From: Akkermansiaceae bacterium UBA1315
GTDB lineage: Bacteria > Verrucomicrobiota > Verrucomicrobiia > Verrucomicrobiales > Akkermansiaceae
Direction of reading: 5' to 3'
DNA: 64,000 nucleotides
Assembly (NCBI GenBank): GCA_002307065.1
Contig: DBTN01000010.1
Coordinates: 103,916 to 167,915, forward strand
Position numbers and translations under genes: made by a program. Each line of letters opens with the position of its first letter. The first letter of the stretch is position 1. Shown here piece by piece: positions 44,790 through 53,451 of the stretch. Under the pieces are notes generated by a model. The model saw only the letters and a program-made list of their open reading frames with translations. It searched no databases and was not told the DNA's origin.

Positions 44790-46982
44790 ATGAATCTTCG
44801 TTTCCTCAAACAACAGACCGGTCCTCTAACAAAAGACCTGGTTCAAGAGCCGGGACAGTTTGGCCTGGGAAAAGTTCCGTCGCGACTCAAACCGGTTTCA
44901 ACCACCACCTCGATCTGCGGATACTGCGCGACCGGTTGTCAGTTGAAAATCCACCTCGATGAAAAGGGCGAAGCGATCAATCTCTCGCCTCAGGCGCACT
45001 ATCCGGTCAATCTCGGCATGGCCTGCCCAAAAGGTTGGCAAGCTCTTGATCCGCTGACCTCCGCAGAACGCGGAACGACGCCTCTTTTGCGAAAAGTCGG
45101 CGGCGATCCCACCGAGACAAGCTGGCAAGATGCGCTCGATCTTTTTACCAAACGCCTGAAATCCATCAAGGAAACGCACGGCCATGAATCCGTCGCGTTT
45201 CTTTCCACGGGCCAAATTCCGTTCGAGGAAATGGCGTTTCTCGGATGCCTCTTCAAGTTCGGCATGGGATTCCTTCACGGCGACGCCAACACCCGCCAAT
45301 GCATGGCGACCGCAGTGACGGCTTATAAGCAATCTTTCGGATTCGACGCACCGCCCGCCACTTACGCGGATTTCGAACTTTCCGACGTGATTGTCTTGGT
45401 CGGCGCAAATCTTTGCATCGCCCATCCGATCCTTTGGCAACGGGTGATGAGGAACAAACGCAATCCGAAAATCATCGTCATCGACCCGCGGTCCACGGAG
45501 ACCGCCCAAGCGGCGACCCAACACATTGCCCTCAAACCCAAGGGGGATCTTGCGCTTCTCTACGCGCTCGCCCATTGCATCCTTCGCGACGAAAGAATCG
45601 ACCCGGTTTCGATCGCGAATACCGAAGGCATCGAGTCGTTCACTTCATTTGTCGCCGATTATTCCCCTGCCGCGGTCTCGGAGAAAACCGGTCTCACCGA
45701 AGCCGAAATCGAATCTCTCGCGCGCACCGTTTCCGATCCATCCCTGAAAGTTTCGTGGTGGTGGACGATGGGCGTGAATCAATCACATGAAGGCGTTCGC
45801 ACCGCGCAAGCCATCATCAACTTGTGTCTGATCACCGGAAATATCGGCAAGCCTGGAACCGGTCCCAACTCCATCACCGGCCAGTGCAATGCGATGGGTT
45901 CGCGGCTATTTTCAAATACCACATCGCTCGTCGGCGGACACGAATTCTATAACTCGGACCACCGCGAAAAAGTCGCAAGAATCTTGGAAATCCCGGCCGA
46001 TCATATCCCGTCTGAATCGTCGCTCGCTTATGACCAGATTTTCGATGCCGTCGAAACCGGTAAGATCAAAGCCTTGTGGATCGTCGCGACCAATCCGTTT
46101 CATTCGTGGATCGATTCCGGCAAACTTTCACGGCTCCGGGAAAAATTGGATTTCCTCGTCGTCCAAGATATGTATTGGAATACCGAGACCGCGTTGGCGG
46201 CGGATCTTTATCTTCCAGCCGCAAGTTGGGGCGAAAAATCCGGATGTTTTATCAATTCCGAACGTCGGATCGGCACCATCAAACCGGTGAAAAAAGCTCC
46301 GGGTCAGGCCCTTTCCGATTTCCGGATCTTCCGGTTGATTGCCGACTCATGGGGCTGCGGAGACATGTTTAAAAAATGGACCACCCCGGAAGAAGCATTT
46401 AAAATCCTTCGAGATCTTACCCAGGGCCGACCTTGCGATATCACGGGCATCGAAAGTTATCAGATGATCGATGATCGCGGCGGCATCCAATGGCCTTTTG
46501 TCTTGGGAGATACCTCTTTCAAACCGGAACGCAGACTGTTCGAAGATGGATTTTTCTATTTCGAAAACCGCAAAGCCAAATTTCTCTTTTCGCCTCCTCA
46601 GGAATTGCCTGAGCCTCCCGACGTCGAATTTCCTTTCTTACTACTTACCGGTCGAGGCACCAGCAGCCAGTGGCACACGCAATCTCGCACTTCCAAATCC
46701 ACGGTCCTGCGGAAACTTTATCCGGCGGATGCCTATGTGGAAATCCATCCATCGGACGCGAAACGACTGGGACTGAAGAATCACCACCCCGTTTGCATTC
46801 GTTCCCGGAGAGGCGAAATGACCGCTTTTGTTTATATCGCGCCCACCGTTCAGATGGGACAGGTTTTCATCCCGATGCATTACGCGGCATTGAACCGGTT
46901 GACTCATCCTTCTTTTGATCCCCACTCCAGGCAACCCAATTACAAAGCCGCTGCGGTGAAATTGGTCCGCATTCCTTCCTGA
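44790..46982 (+). CDS. nasA: Molybdenum assimilatory nitrate reductase catalytic subunit
   Basis: A 730-residue Mo-bisMGD oxidoreductase. The N-terminal 4Fe-4S motif is [10 protein letters not shown] with a fourth Cys in GMACPKGW. It also has ACTVMGMNQS-like [30 protein letters not shown], and the C-terminal molybdopterin dinucleotide-binding domain ([17 protein letters not shown]). No Tat signal is present, so it acts in the cytoplasm, as assimilatory enzymes do. It is the last gene of the operon, 9 bp after the iron-sulfur/anchor fusion. NarB is an equivalent name. Confidence 0.92.
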   Translation: MNLRFLKQQTGPLTKDLVQEPGQFGLGKVPSRLKPVSTTTSICGYCATGCQLKIHLDEKGEAINLSPQAHYPVNLGMACPKGWQALDPLTSAERGTTPLLRKVGGDPTETSWQDALDLFTKRLKSIKETHGHESVAFLSTGQIPFEEMAFLGCLFKFGMGFLHGDANTRQCMATAVTAYKQSFGFDAPPATYADFELSDVIVLVGANLCIAHPILWQRVMRNKRNPKIIVIDPRSTETAQAATQHIALKPKGDLALLYALAHCILRDERIDPVSIANTEGIESFTSFVADYSPAAVSEKTGLTEAEIESLARTVSDPSLKVSWWWTMGVNQSHEGVRTAQAIINLCLITGNIGKPGTGPNSITGQCNAMGSRLFSNTTSLVGGHEFYNSDHREKVARILEIPADHIPSESSLAYDQIFDAVETGKIKALWIVATNPFHSWIDSGKLSRLREKLDFLVVQDMYWNTETALAADLYLPAASWGEKSGCFINSERRIGTIKPVKKAPGQALSDFRIFRLIADSWGCGDMFKKWTTPEEAFKILRDLTQGRPCDITGIESYQMIDDRGGIQWPFVLGDTSFKPERRLFEDGFFYFENRKAKFLFSPPQELPEPPDVEFPFLLLTGRGTSSQWHTQSRTSKSTVLRKLYPADAYVEIHPSDAKRLGLKNHHPVCIRSRRGEMTAFVYIAPTVQMGQVFIPMHYAALNRLTHPSFDPHSRQPNYKAAAVKLVRIPS

Positions 46983-47186
46983 AGTATCTGCCGAATCGAT
47001 ATGTGACCGAATCGTTGAAAAACGATCTTCGATTCATCAGCAATGATCTCATGACACTGGCAGGTTATGCGAGACAGTTTTCGCACTGAATGACCCTGGA
47101 TTCAATCCGTCTGCGAATCAAATCGGTCATAAAAAACCGACGACATGGCTTGTGAAACGCCGTCAAACCGGTCATAAGCACCGCCG

Positions 47187-47591
47187 ATGCCGGGCATTGC
47201 CAAAGGGAAAAACCTGAAGCTGCTCTACCTCTTGGCCCTGTTCCAATTGGTGGCGGGTCCCCTCGTGCTTTTACAAGTGACGGTGCTTTGTAAACTCACG
47301 ATCCGGGAGATCCCTCATGAAGATACGCGAACGGCATTTCGCAAGGCGTGGATGAGCGACGAATTCCAATCGATATTGGCAGACGCACGATCTCTTCAAA
47401 AAAACGAAAAGTCTCCATCTCCGACATCCGATCCACATGGAAAATCGGTAAAAACTCCGGTGATCGCCTGGACGGAGGTGCCTGTTCTCATTGCCTGCCC
47501 CATCGAAAGGGTTCCTTGTTCCGATTGGGCAAGAACCTGGGCATCGAACTTAGCGCAAGCGCCGCCCGCTCCCCCACCGAGGATTGGATAA
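47187..47591 (+). CDS. Hypothetical membrane-anchored protein before the TonB receptor
   Basis: A 134-residue protein with one hydrophobic helix (LKLLYLLALFQLVAGPLVLL, then QVTVLCKL). A mostly helical, polar domain (RTAFRKAWMSDEFQSILADA) and a Pro/Ala-rich end with two Cys (IACPIERVPCSDW) follow. It starts 204 bp after nasA, and that gap holds direct repeats of CGGTCATAA but no gene. It is 75 bp upstream of a TonB receptor start and may be co-transcribed. No family was recognised. Confidence 0.45.
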   Translation: MPGIAKGKNLKLLYLLALFQLVAGPLVLLQVTVLCKLTIREIPHEDTRTAFRKAWMSDEFQSILADARSLQKNEKSPSPTSDPHGKSVKTPVIAWTEVPVLIACPIERVPCSDWARTWASNLAQAPPAPPPRIG

Positions 47592-47666
47592 GACTCAATG
47601 AATATCTTTCGCAAATGGGCGGATCGCCCTTTTGCCATCGCATTGGCTTATCTCAATTTCTCGATT

Positions 47667-49754
47667 ATGAAACATCTCTCATTTACCCCACTCTATCTCT
47701 CTTTCCTCGCACTTAGTGCCTCCGCTGAAACGGTTTCCACCGAACTTGAACCTCTCATTGTCAACGGCAAAGCCGAAAGCCAGATCGGCGATGCCGCGTC
47801 CGCGTCGAAAGGACAAACCAGCGCGCTCGAACTGGAAGAGCGTCCCTTTTTGCGACGCGGCGAATTGCTTGAATCCGTACCCGGCGTGATCATCACCCAA
47901 CATTCAGGCGATGGAAAAGCGAACCAATATTTCGTCCGCGGTTTTAACCTCGATCACGGCACGGATTTTTCCATCTCCATGGACGGGCAACCGGTTAATT
48001 TTGTCACTCATGCCCACGGCCAGGGATATGCGGACCTAAACCCGATCATTCCGGAACTGGTCGAACGCTTGGATTATTGGAAAGGTCCGTTTTTCGGAGA
48101 ACTCGGCGATCTTAGCACCGCCGGGGCTGCCAAATTCCGATTTTTCGACGTATTGCCCCAAGGGATCGCTAGCGTGACCGTCGGCGAAGACCATTTCTTT
48201 CGCGGGCTGCTTGCTGATACGATCGATCTCTCACCCGCGTCGGGCGCGAAAGGCGAAGCACCTCACGAACGATCGGGTTTGACCTATGCCTTGGAATACA
48301 ATGACTACGATGGTCCGTGGAAAATGCCGTCTAACTCGGAACGCGTGAACGGCTTCCTCAAATATTTTAAAGAGTCAGGGCAGGACCGATTCAGCCTCAC
48401 CGCCATGGCCTACACCGGCGAATGGCAATCGACGGATCAGATTCCAAAACGTTTGATCGACGACGGATCGATCGACCGCTTCGGCAATCTCGATGATACG
48501 CTCGGAGGAGAATCCAACCGCTACAGCCTCATGGGTGCATGGGATCGCGAACATGCGGATGGCCGAAGCCACTTGGACTTTTACGTGGGTTATTACGATC
48601 TCGATCTCTTTTCAAATTTCACCTATTTCCTCGATAATCCGGACACGTCGGTCGACGAATCGATCACCGGGAATCAGTTTGAGCAAAAGGACGAACGGTG
48701 GTTCATCGGCGGCGAAGCTCGCCATCAGTGGGATTTGGGAGAAAAAAACACGCTGACCGTCGGCCTTCAAACACGCAGTGATTTCCTCAATGACATCGGA
48801 TTGTATCACACCATTGACCGCGAGAGGATCAGCACCGTTCGCCAAGATGATGTGACGGTCAGCACGGTTGGGATTTATGCGACTGCGGAATATCATTTGA
48901 ACTCCTGGTTCCGCCTCCAACCCAGCATCAGAGCCGATGCGTTTCATTTCGACATCGAAAGCTCGGATCCGGCGAATTCTGGAAATGACAACGACTCCAT
49001 CGTCAGTCCAAAACTCAATCTGGTCTTCGGCCCCTGGAAAGAGACCGAATTTTATGTCAACGGCGGCTACGGATTCCATAGTAACGACGCCCGCGGCGTG
49101 ACGATCGAACGCGATCCGGTCACTGGTGGTGACGCCGAACGAGTCGATCCTTTAGTCCGCACATACGGCGGCGAAGTCGGTGTCCGAACGGAAGCGTTAC
49201 CCAATGTAGTAAGCACCCTGGCGATCTTCTACCTTCATAGCGACTCGGAACTGTTATACGTCGGTGATGCCGGAACGTCCGAAGCTGGCCCGGCGACAGT
49301 TCGATATGGCGTGGAATGGTCGACCTACTGGCGTCCCAACGAATGGCTGATGATCGATCATGAAATGACCCTCGCTGAAGGAAAACTTCAAGACGTCGGA
49401 GCTGACGATGAAATCCCTGGTGCCGTGCCATTCACGTGGAGCTCCGGGATTCATCTCGGCAGAGCCGAGGGCCTCTTCGGCACGCTACGGGGCCGCTTCT
49501 TTAGCCCACGCCCTTTGATCGAAGACGGCAGTGAGGAATCGCGCGCAAGCTTCCAGGTCAATGCTCGGATCGGCTACCGAAAAAATGATTGGGAGGTGTC
49601 GCTCGATTGCCTCAACGTCTTGGATCGCGATGACAACGACATCGAATATTTTTATGAATCCCAACTCGCCACCGAAACCGAGCCCGTTTCGGACACTCAC
49701 CTCCATCCGTCCGAGCCCCGCACCTTCCGTGTTTCACTGACTCGCAGGTTCTAA
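47667..49754 (+). CDS. TonB-dependent outer-membrane receptor
   Basis: A 695-residue protein from the ATG at 47667 with a signal peptide (MKHLSFTPLYLSFLALSASA). The plug domain holds ELLESVPGVIITQHSGDGKA, VRGFNLDHGTDFSISMDGQP and THAHGQGYADLNPIIPELV. A 22-strand-type barrel follows, ending FRVSLTRRF with C-terminal Phe. The THAHGQGY segment and the adjacent HupE/UreJ permease suggest a metal such as Ni, Co or Zn as cargo, though this is only inference. The frame is open upstream to 47598. Confidence 0.85.
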   Translation: MKHLSFTPLYLSFLALSASAETVSTELEPLIVNGKAESQIGDAASASKGQTSALELEERPFLRRGELLESVPGVIITQHSGDGKANQYFVRGFNLDHGTDFSISMDGQPVNFVTHAHGQGYADLNPIIPELVERLDYWKGPFFGELGDLSTAGAAKFRFFDVLPQGIASVTVGEDHFFRGLLADTIDLSPASGAKGEAPHERSGLTYALEYNDYDGPWKMPSNSERVNGFLKYFKESGQDRFSLTAMAYTGEWQSTDQIPKRLIDDGSIDRFGNLDDTLGGESNRYSLMGAWDREHADGRSHLDFYVGYYDLDLFSNFTYFLDNPDTSVDESITGNQFEQKDERWFIGGEARHQWDLGEKNTLTVGLQTRSDFLNDIGLYHTIDRERISTVRQDDVTVSTVGIYATAEYHLNSWFRLQPSIRADAFHFDIESSDPANSGNDNDSIVSPKLNLVFGPWKETEFYVNGGYGFHSNDARGVTIERDPVTGGDAERVDPLVRTYGGEVGVRTEALPNVVSTLAIFYLHSDSELLYVGDAGTSEAGPATVRYGVEWSTYWRPNEWLMIDHEMTLAEGKLQDVGADDEIPGAVPFTWSSGIHLGRAEGLFGTLRGRFFSPRPLIEDGSEESRASFQVNARIGYRKNDWEVSLDCLNVLDRDDNDIEYFYESQLATETEPVSDTHLHPSEPRTFRVSLTRRF

Positions 49755-49833
49755 CAAATGTCATTTCCCATTCGGCGACCGGTGGAAATCAACCTTTCCG
49801 ACGGTCGCCGATTCCCCTTATCACTCGACTCGC

Positions 49834-50433
49834 ATGTTTCCCATCATCCTTGGTTTCTTGGTGATTCTCGACACCCTCGCGCCGGTGATCTGGCCCTATT
49901 TTGTCAGTGGATTCGGGCATATTCTGCCGTTCGGAATGGATCACTTGTTGTTCATCTTGGGCTTGTTTTTTCTCTGTGAGAATTTGCCATCGCTTCTGCT
50001 TCAGATGACGCTTTTCACCATCGCCCACTCGCTGGCTCTTGGATTGTCCATTTTTGGATTCGTCACATTACCCACGATCTGGGTCGAAGTCGCCATCGCT
50101 CTCAGCATCACGTTCATCGCTTTGGAGTGCTTGATCCTTCGAGATCGATTGGCAACTTGGAGGCCCTGGATGGTTCTCGGTTTCGGACTGGTTCACGGCC
50201 TGGGATTTTCGCATTCCTTTCGTGGAAATCCGATCGCGTCGGAGCAGATGATCCCCGCCCTCTTTAGTTTTAATCTCGGGATCGAGATGGGGCAATTGGT
50301 AGTGATCAGCCTCGCTCTCGTCACTGTTGGAACTTGGAAAAACCGTGATTGGTATTTCGCCCGCGTGATGAAACCAACCTGCATTTCGATCGCACTGACC
50401 GGTTTGGCCCTCGCGTTGCAACGAATGATCTAA
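49834..50433 (+). CDS. HupE/UreJ-type membrane permease
   Basis: A 199-residue protein with six hydrophobic helices and the family's conserved histidines: GHILPFGMDHLLFILGLFF, TIAHSLALGL and GLVHGLGFSHSF, plus FNLGIEMGQLVVI near the end. HupE/UreJ proteins are nickel or cobalt permeases in hydrogenase and urease loci; neither enzyme is present here. It lies 79 bp after the TonB receptor, making a plausible two-membrane metal uptake pair. Confidence 0.8.
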   Translation: MFPIILGFLVILDTLAPVIWPYFVSGFGHILPFGMDHLLFILGLFFLCENLPSLLLQMTLFTIAHSLALGLSIFGFVTLPTIWVEVAIALSITFIALECLILRDRLATWRPWMVLGFGLVHGLGFSHSFRGNPIASEQMIPALFSFNLGIEMGQLVVISLALVTVGTWKNRDWYFARVMKPTCISIALTGLALALQRMI

Positions 50434-50451
50434 CAGCCGATCGGCAGTCGT

Positions 50452-52017
50452 TTAACGACCTGGCATTCTGCTCACCAATTCTCGGAGTTCTCCCGGACTG
50501 ACGGGTTTGACAAGATGCTCGTTGAAGCCGGCCTCGGTGGTCTTTCGACGATCTTCATCGCTACCCCAACCGCTCAGCGCGACGATGTAAGCGTCTGGGC
50601 AGATTTCGCGAATGTATCGCGCGGCGCTGTAACCATCCAATTCCGGCATCCCCAAATCCAGACAGACGAGCTCAGGGAAAAATCGGGTGGCCTCTTCTAC
50701 CGCGTCACGTCCGTTGTAGGCCACCGCCGTTTCCAATCCTTCCATCCGGAAAAACATCTCAAGGATATCCGCAGTCGACTTCCCATCATCGGCGATCAAG
50801 ACCCGCATCTTTCCCTTGGGTTTCGGCTGCGACGGGCTTTCTTCGATGGATGATTCTGGCGAATGCTCTACCCCGGGAACCTCTACAATGAACTCACTGC
50901 CTTTTCCCTCTCCTTCACTCACCAGAGATATCGTTCCACCATGCATTTCAACCAGCGATTTCACCAGCGTCAGACCGATGCCCAAACCATCTTTGTGCCC
51001 GCTCGCCCCCTGATCGAATAACTCAAAAACACGCTCCTGATGCTTCACACAGATCCCTTTTCCATTATCTTTTACAGAAATCCGCAGCATGGAATTCTGT
51101 GATTTTTGCACCGATAAAACGATCCGGCCTTGGGGTGGAGTGTATTTCGCAGCATTCGAAAGTAGATTCGATACGACTTGCGCAAGGCGATAATGATCCG
51201 CCTCCAGCAGAAGAGACACCGCTCCATTCTCGATCACCAATTCATGCTCGAATTTCTCGATCAGCGGTTGCACGGATTCGACCGCCTTTTCGACAATCTC
51301 GGCCACGGGAGCAGTGACTTTGCGAAGTTCGATCTTCCCGGTCGCGATGCGGGAAACGTCGAGCAGGTCATTGATCAGATGTGCCATCTGATCAGTCTGC
51401 CGCTTCATCATGTTGCCGATTTTCTCAATCAATGCCGGGTCGCGAGGTGATTGCAGAAGAACGTCGACCCCGGTGAGGATCGGCGCCAATGGATTACGAA
51501 GTTCGTGGGCAAGCATGGCCAAAAACTGATCCTTACTGCGATCGGCGCGCTCCAGCTCCGCGTTGCTTTTGGCAAGCCGTTCGTTCGCATCCCGCAGACG
51601 GATTTCACTTTCTCGAAGATCCTCGCGCTGGCGGGCGAGTTGATAAAAAATCTCAGCTTTGTTGAGCAGGATGCTCGGATCGATCGGCTTGGGTAAAAAG
51701 TCAACCGCACCGGTTTCATAACCACGGATCCGGCGCTGTTGATCGACGGTGCCAGCCGTGAGGAAAATAATCGGCACGGCTCTTGTTCGATCCGTACTGC
51801 GCATCAATTCCGCCAGCTCAAATCCTCCCATGCCGGGCATCTGCACATCCACAAAAGCGAGGGCGACCTCGTGAACCAACAACAACTCAAGCGCCTCGGG
51901 TCCCGAATGGGCTTTCAACAATTCCAAGCCTTCACGTCTCAGCAACCCTTCGAGCGCCATCAGGTTGGACTCCAGATCATCGACGAGGAGAAATTTAATA
52001 TTCCTTTGAAAGGGCAT
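50452..52017 (-). CDS. Hybrid histidine kinase with N- and C-terminal receiver domains
   Basis: A 521-residue soluble protein. The first receiver spans ~5-125 (phospho-acceptor Asp57 in FVDVQMPG). A coiled coil at ~125-160 leads to HisKA with LAHELRNPL (His171). The HATPase module runs to ~385 (DNGKGICVKH, GLGIGLTLV), and a second receiver lies at ~403-520 (Asp454 in VCLDLGMPELDG). It is the last gene of a four-gene unit with cheB, cheR and a second hybrid kinase, and begins 1 nt after the cheB stop. It probably relays or integrates the same signal. Confidence 0.9.
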   Translation of the reverse strand: MPFQRNIKFLLVDDLESNLMALEGLLRREGLELLKAHSGPEALELLLVHEVALAFVDVQMPGMGGFELAELMRSTDRTRAVPIIFLTAGTVDQQRRIRGYETGAVDFLPKPIDPSILLNKAEIFYQLARQREDLRESEIRLRDANERLAKSNAELERADRSKDQFLAMLAHELRNPLAPILTGVDVLLQSPRDPALIEKIGNMMKRQTDQMAHLINDLLDVSRIATGKIELRKVTAPVAEIVEKAVESVQPLIEKFEHELVIENGAVSLLLEADHYRLAQVVSNLLSNAAKYTPPQGRIVLSVQKSQNSMLRISVKDNGKGICVKHQERVFELFDQGASGHKDGLGIGLTLVKSLVEMHGGTISLVSEGEGKGSEFIVEVPGVEHSPESSIEESPSQPKPKGKMRVLIADDGKSTADILEMFFRMEGLETAVAYNGRDAVEEATRFFPELVCLDLGMPELDGYSAARYIREICPDAYIVALSGWGSDEDRRKTTEAGFNEHLVKPVSPGELRELVSRMPGR

Positions 52018-52018
52018 G

Positions 52019-52606
52019 TTAGTGAATGGGAAATTCTTGATTCAGCGCTTCTGCAATCTGGGGTAGCGTCAGTGCGCGAGCGGTTGCACAGGTTGCGAGC
52101 GCGGAGTTCGGCATGGTCTGCCCTTCGGCGGTATAGGGCGCCTGTACCAATGCGAGGCCGCCTTCGTCGGCGACCTGCCGCAGACCATTGGCTCCGTCAC
52201 GATTCGCACCGGTCAGAATCACCCCAACCAGCCCGTCGCCATAAGCATCCGCCGCCGTTTCGAAAAGAACGTCGATCGCCGGGCGCGAATAGTGCACCGG
52301 TTCGTCGCTCGAAAGAGAGATGGAAAAATCCGGTTCGACCAGAAGATGATAGTCCGACGGCGCGAAATACACCGTGCCAGCCTCGATGATTTCCTTATCT
52401 TCTGCTTCTTTGACCCGCATTCCGCAACGGTCGTTGAAAAGGTCCGCAAGCATGCTTTTCCGATCCGCCGGCACGTGAACCACTACCAGAACCGGTGCGG
52501 GAAATTCGGCGGGAAGCAAAGGCAAAATCGAGGTCAGGGCATCGATCGCACCGACCGAAGCACCGATCACAACAGCTCGGGGGGAATCATCACTTCCGGT
52601 TTTCAT
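52019..52606 (-). CDS. CheB-type methylesterase domain protein
   Basis: A 195-residue stand-alone CheB catalytic domain with VVIGASVGAIDAL (nucleophile Ser), a VVVHVPADRKSML His segment and the Asp loop ILTGANRDGANGL. The receiver domain of classical CheB is missing. It overlaps the cheR gene by 4 nt. No methyl-accepting chemoreceptor is nearby, so it may act on an unlinked receptor or on the adjacent kinases' partners. CheB/CheR pairs beside hybrid kinases are known outside flagellar loci. Confidence 0.88.
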   Translation of the reverse strand: MKTGSDDSPRAVVIGASVGAIDALTSILPLLPAEFPAPVLVVVHVPADRKSMLADLFNDRCGMRVKEAEDKEIIEAGTVYFAPSDYHLLVEPDFSISLSSDEPVHYSRPAIDVLFETAADAYGDGLVGVILTGANRDGANGLRQVADEGGLALVQAPYTAEGQTMPNSALATCATARALTLPQIAEALNQEFPIH

Positions 52607-53451
52607 GCTTCACCTCGCTTCTGATAGATTCGTTCTTCGCGATCAAATTCGGTAAAGTCGTCCGCGTGAGCGGAAAACCGGAGGCTTTCCTTCGAGCCAA
52701 TACCCAGAAATCCTTTGCGAACCAGTGATTCGTTAAACAACCCCACCGCTCTGTCTTGGAGATCACGATTGAAATAGATTAACACATTTCTGCAGGAAAT
52801 CAGTTGCGTCTCGGCGAACACCGCGTCTGACACCAGACTGTGATCCGAAAAAACCGTCCGCTGCCTCAACGATTTATCAAAAATCGCCCGACCATAACCG
52901 GTTGAATAATAATCCGACAGCGATGATTTCCCGCCAGAGCGACGATGATTTTCCGTAAATAGAGCAAGCCGATCGAGATCATAGACCCCGGCCTCAGCTT
53001 TTTCCAACGCGGCGGAATTGATATCCGTCGCATAAAAAATCGTCCGACTCTCAAGGCCTTCCTCACGGAAAAGAATCGCCAAGGAATACAACTCTTCGCC
53101 CGCACTGCAACCGGCAATCCATACCTTGAGCGAAGGATAAGTCTTGAGATGGGGAATCACTTTTTCCCGCAATGAGCGGAAATAGGACGGATCTCGAAAC
53201 ATATCACTCACCTGCACCGTCAGGAACGGCAAAAGCCGGGAAATACTATCCGGCTCATGCAGCGCCTGATGTTGGAGTTGGGAAAAACTCGAGCACCCGA
53301 AGTGATCTTTCGCCTGCATCAGACGACGCTTGATCGACGCCGGGGAATAGTCACGGAAATCATATTGATACTTCCGATAAATCGCTTCGAGCAACAATTG
53401 CAGCTCGATCTCTTCGGTTTCTGTCGTGGAGTTTTTCATCGAGGCATCCAA
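52603..53451 (-). CDS. CheR-type protein methyltransferase
   Basis: A 282-residue protein with the CheR N-terminal helical domain (YDFRDYSPASIKRRLMQAKD) and the SAM-binding core WIAGCSAGEELYSLAILF. DINSAALEKAEAG and the active-site region ISCRNVLIYFNRDLQ follow. It methylates Glu residues of receptors. It overlaps cheB by 4 nt and the upstream hybrid kinase by 16 nt, so all four genes are translationally coupled. Confidence 0.9.
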   Translation of the reverse strand: MDASMKNSTTETEEIELQLLLEAIYRKYQYDFRDYSPASIKRRLMQAKDHFGCSSFSQLQHQALHEPDSISRLLPFLTVQVSDMFRDPSYFRSLREKVIPHLKTYPSLKVWIAGCSAGEELYSLAILFREEGLESRTIFYATDINSAALEKAEAGVYDLDRLALFTENHRRSGGKSSLSDYYSTGYGRAIFDKSLRQRTVFSDHSLVSDAVFAETQLISCRNVLIYFNRDLQDRAVGLFNESLVRKGFLGIGSKESLRFSAHADDFTEFDREERIYQKRGEA

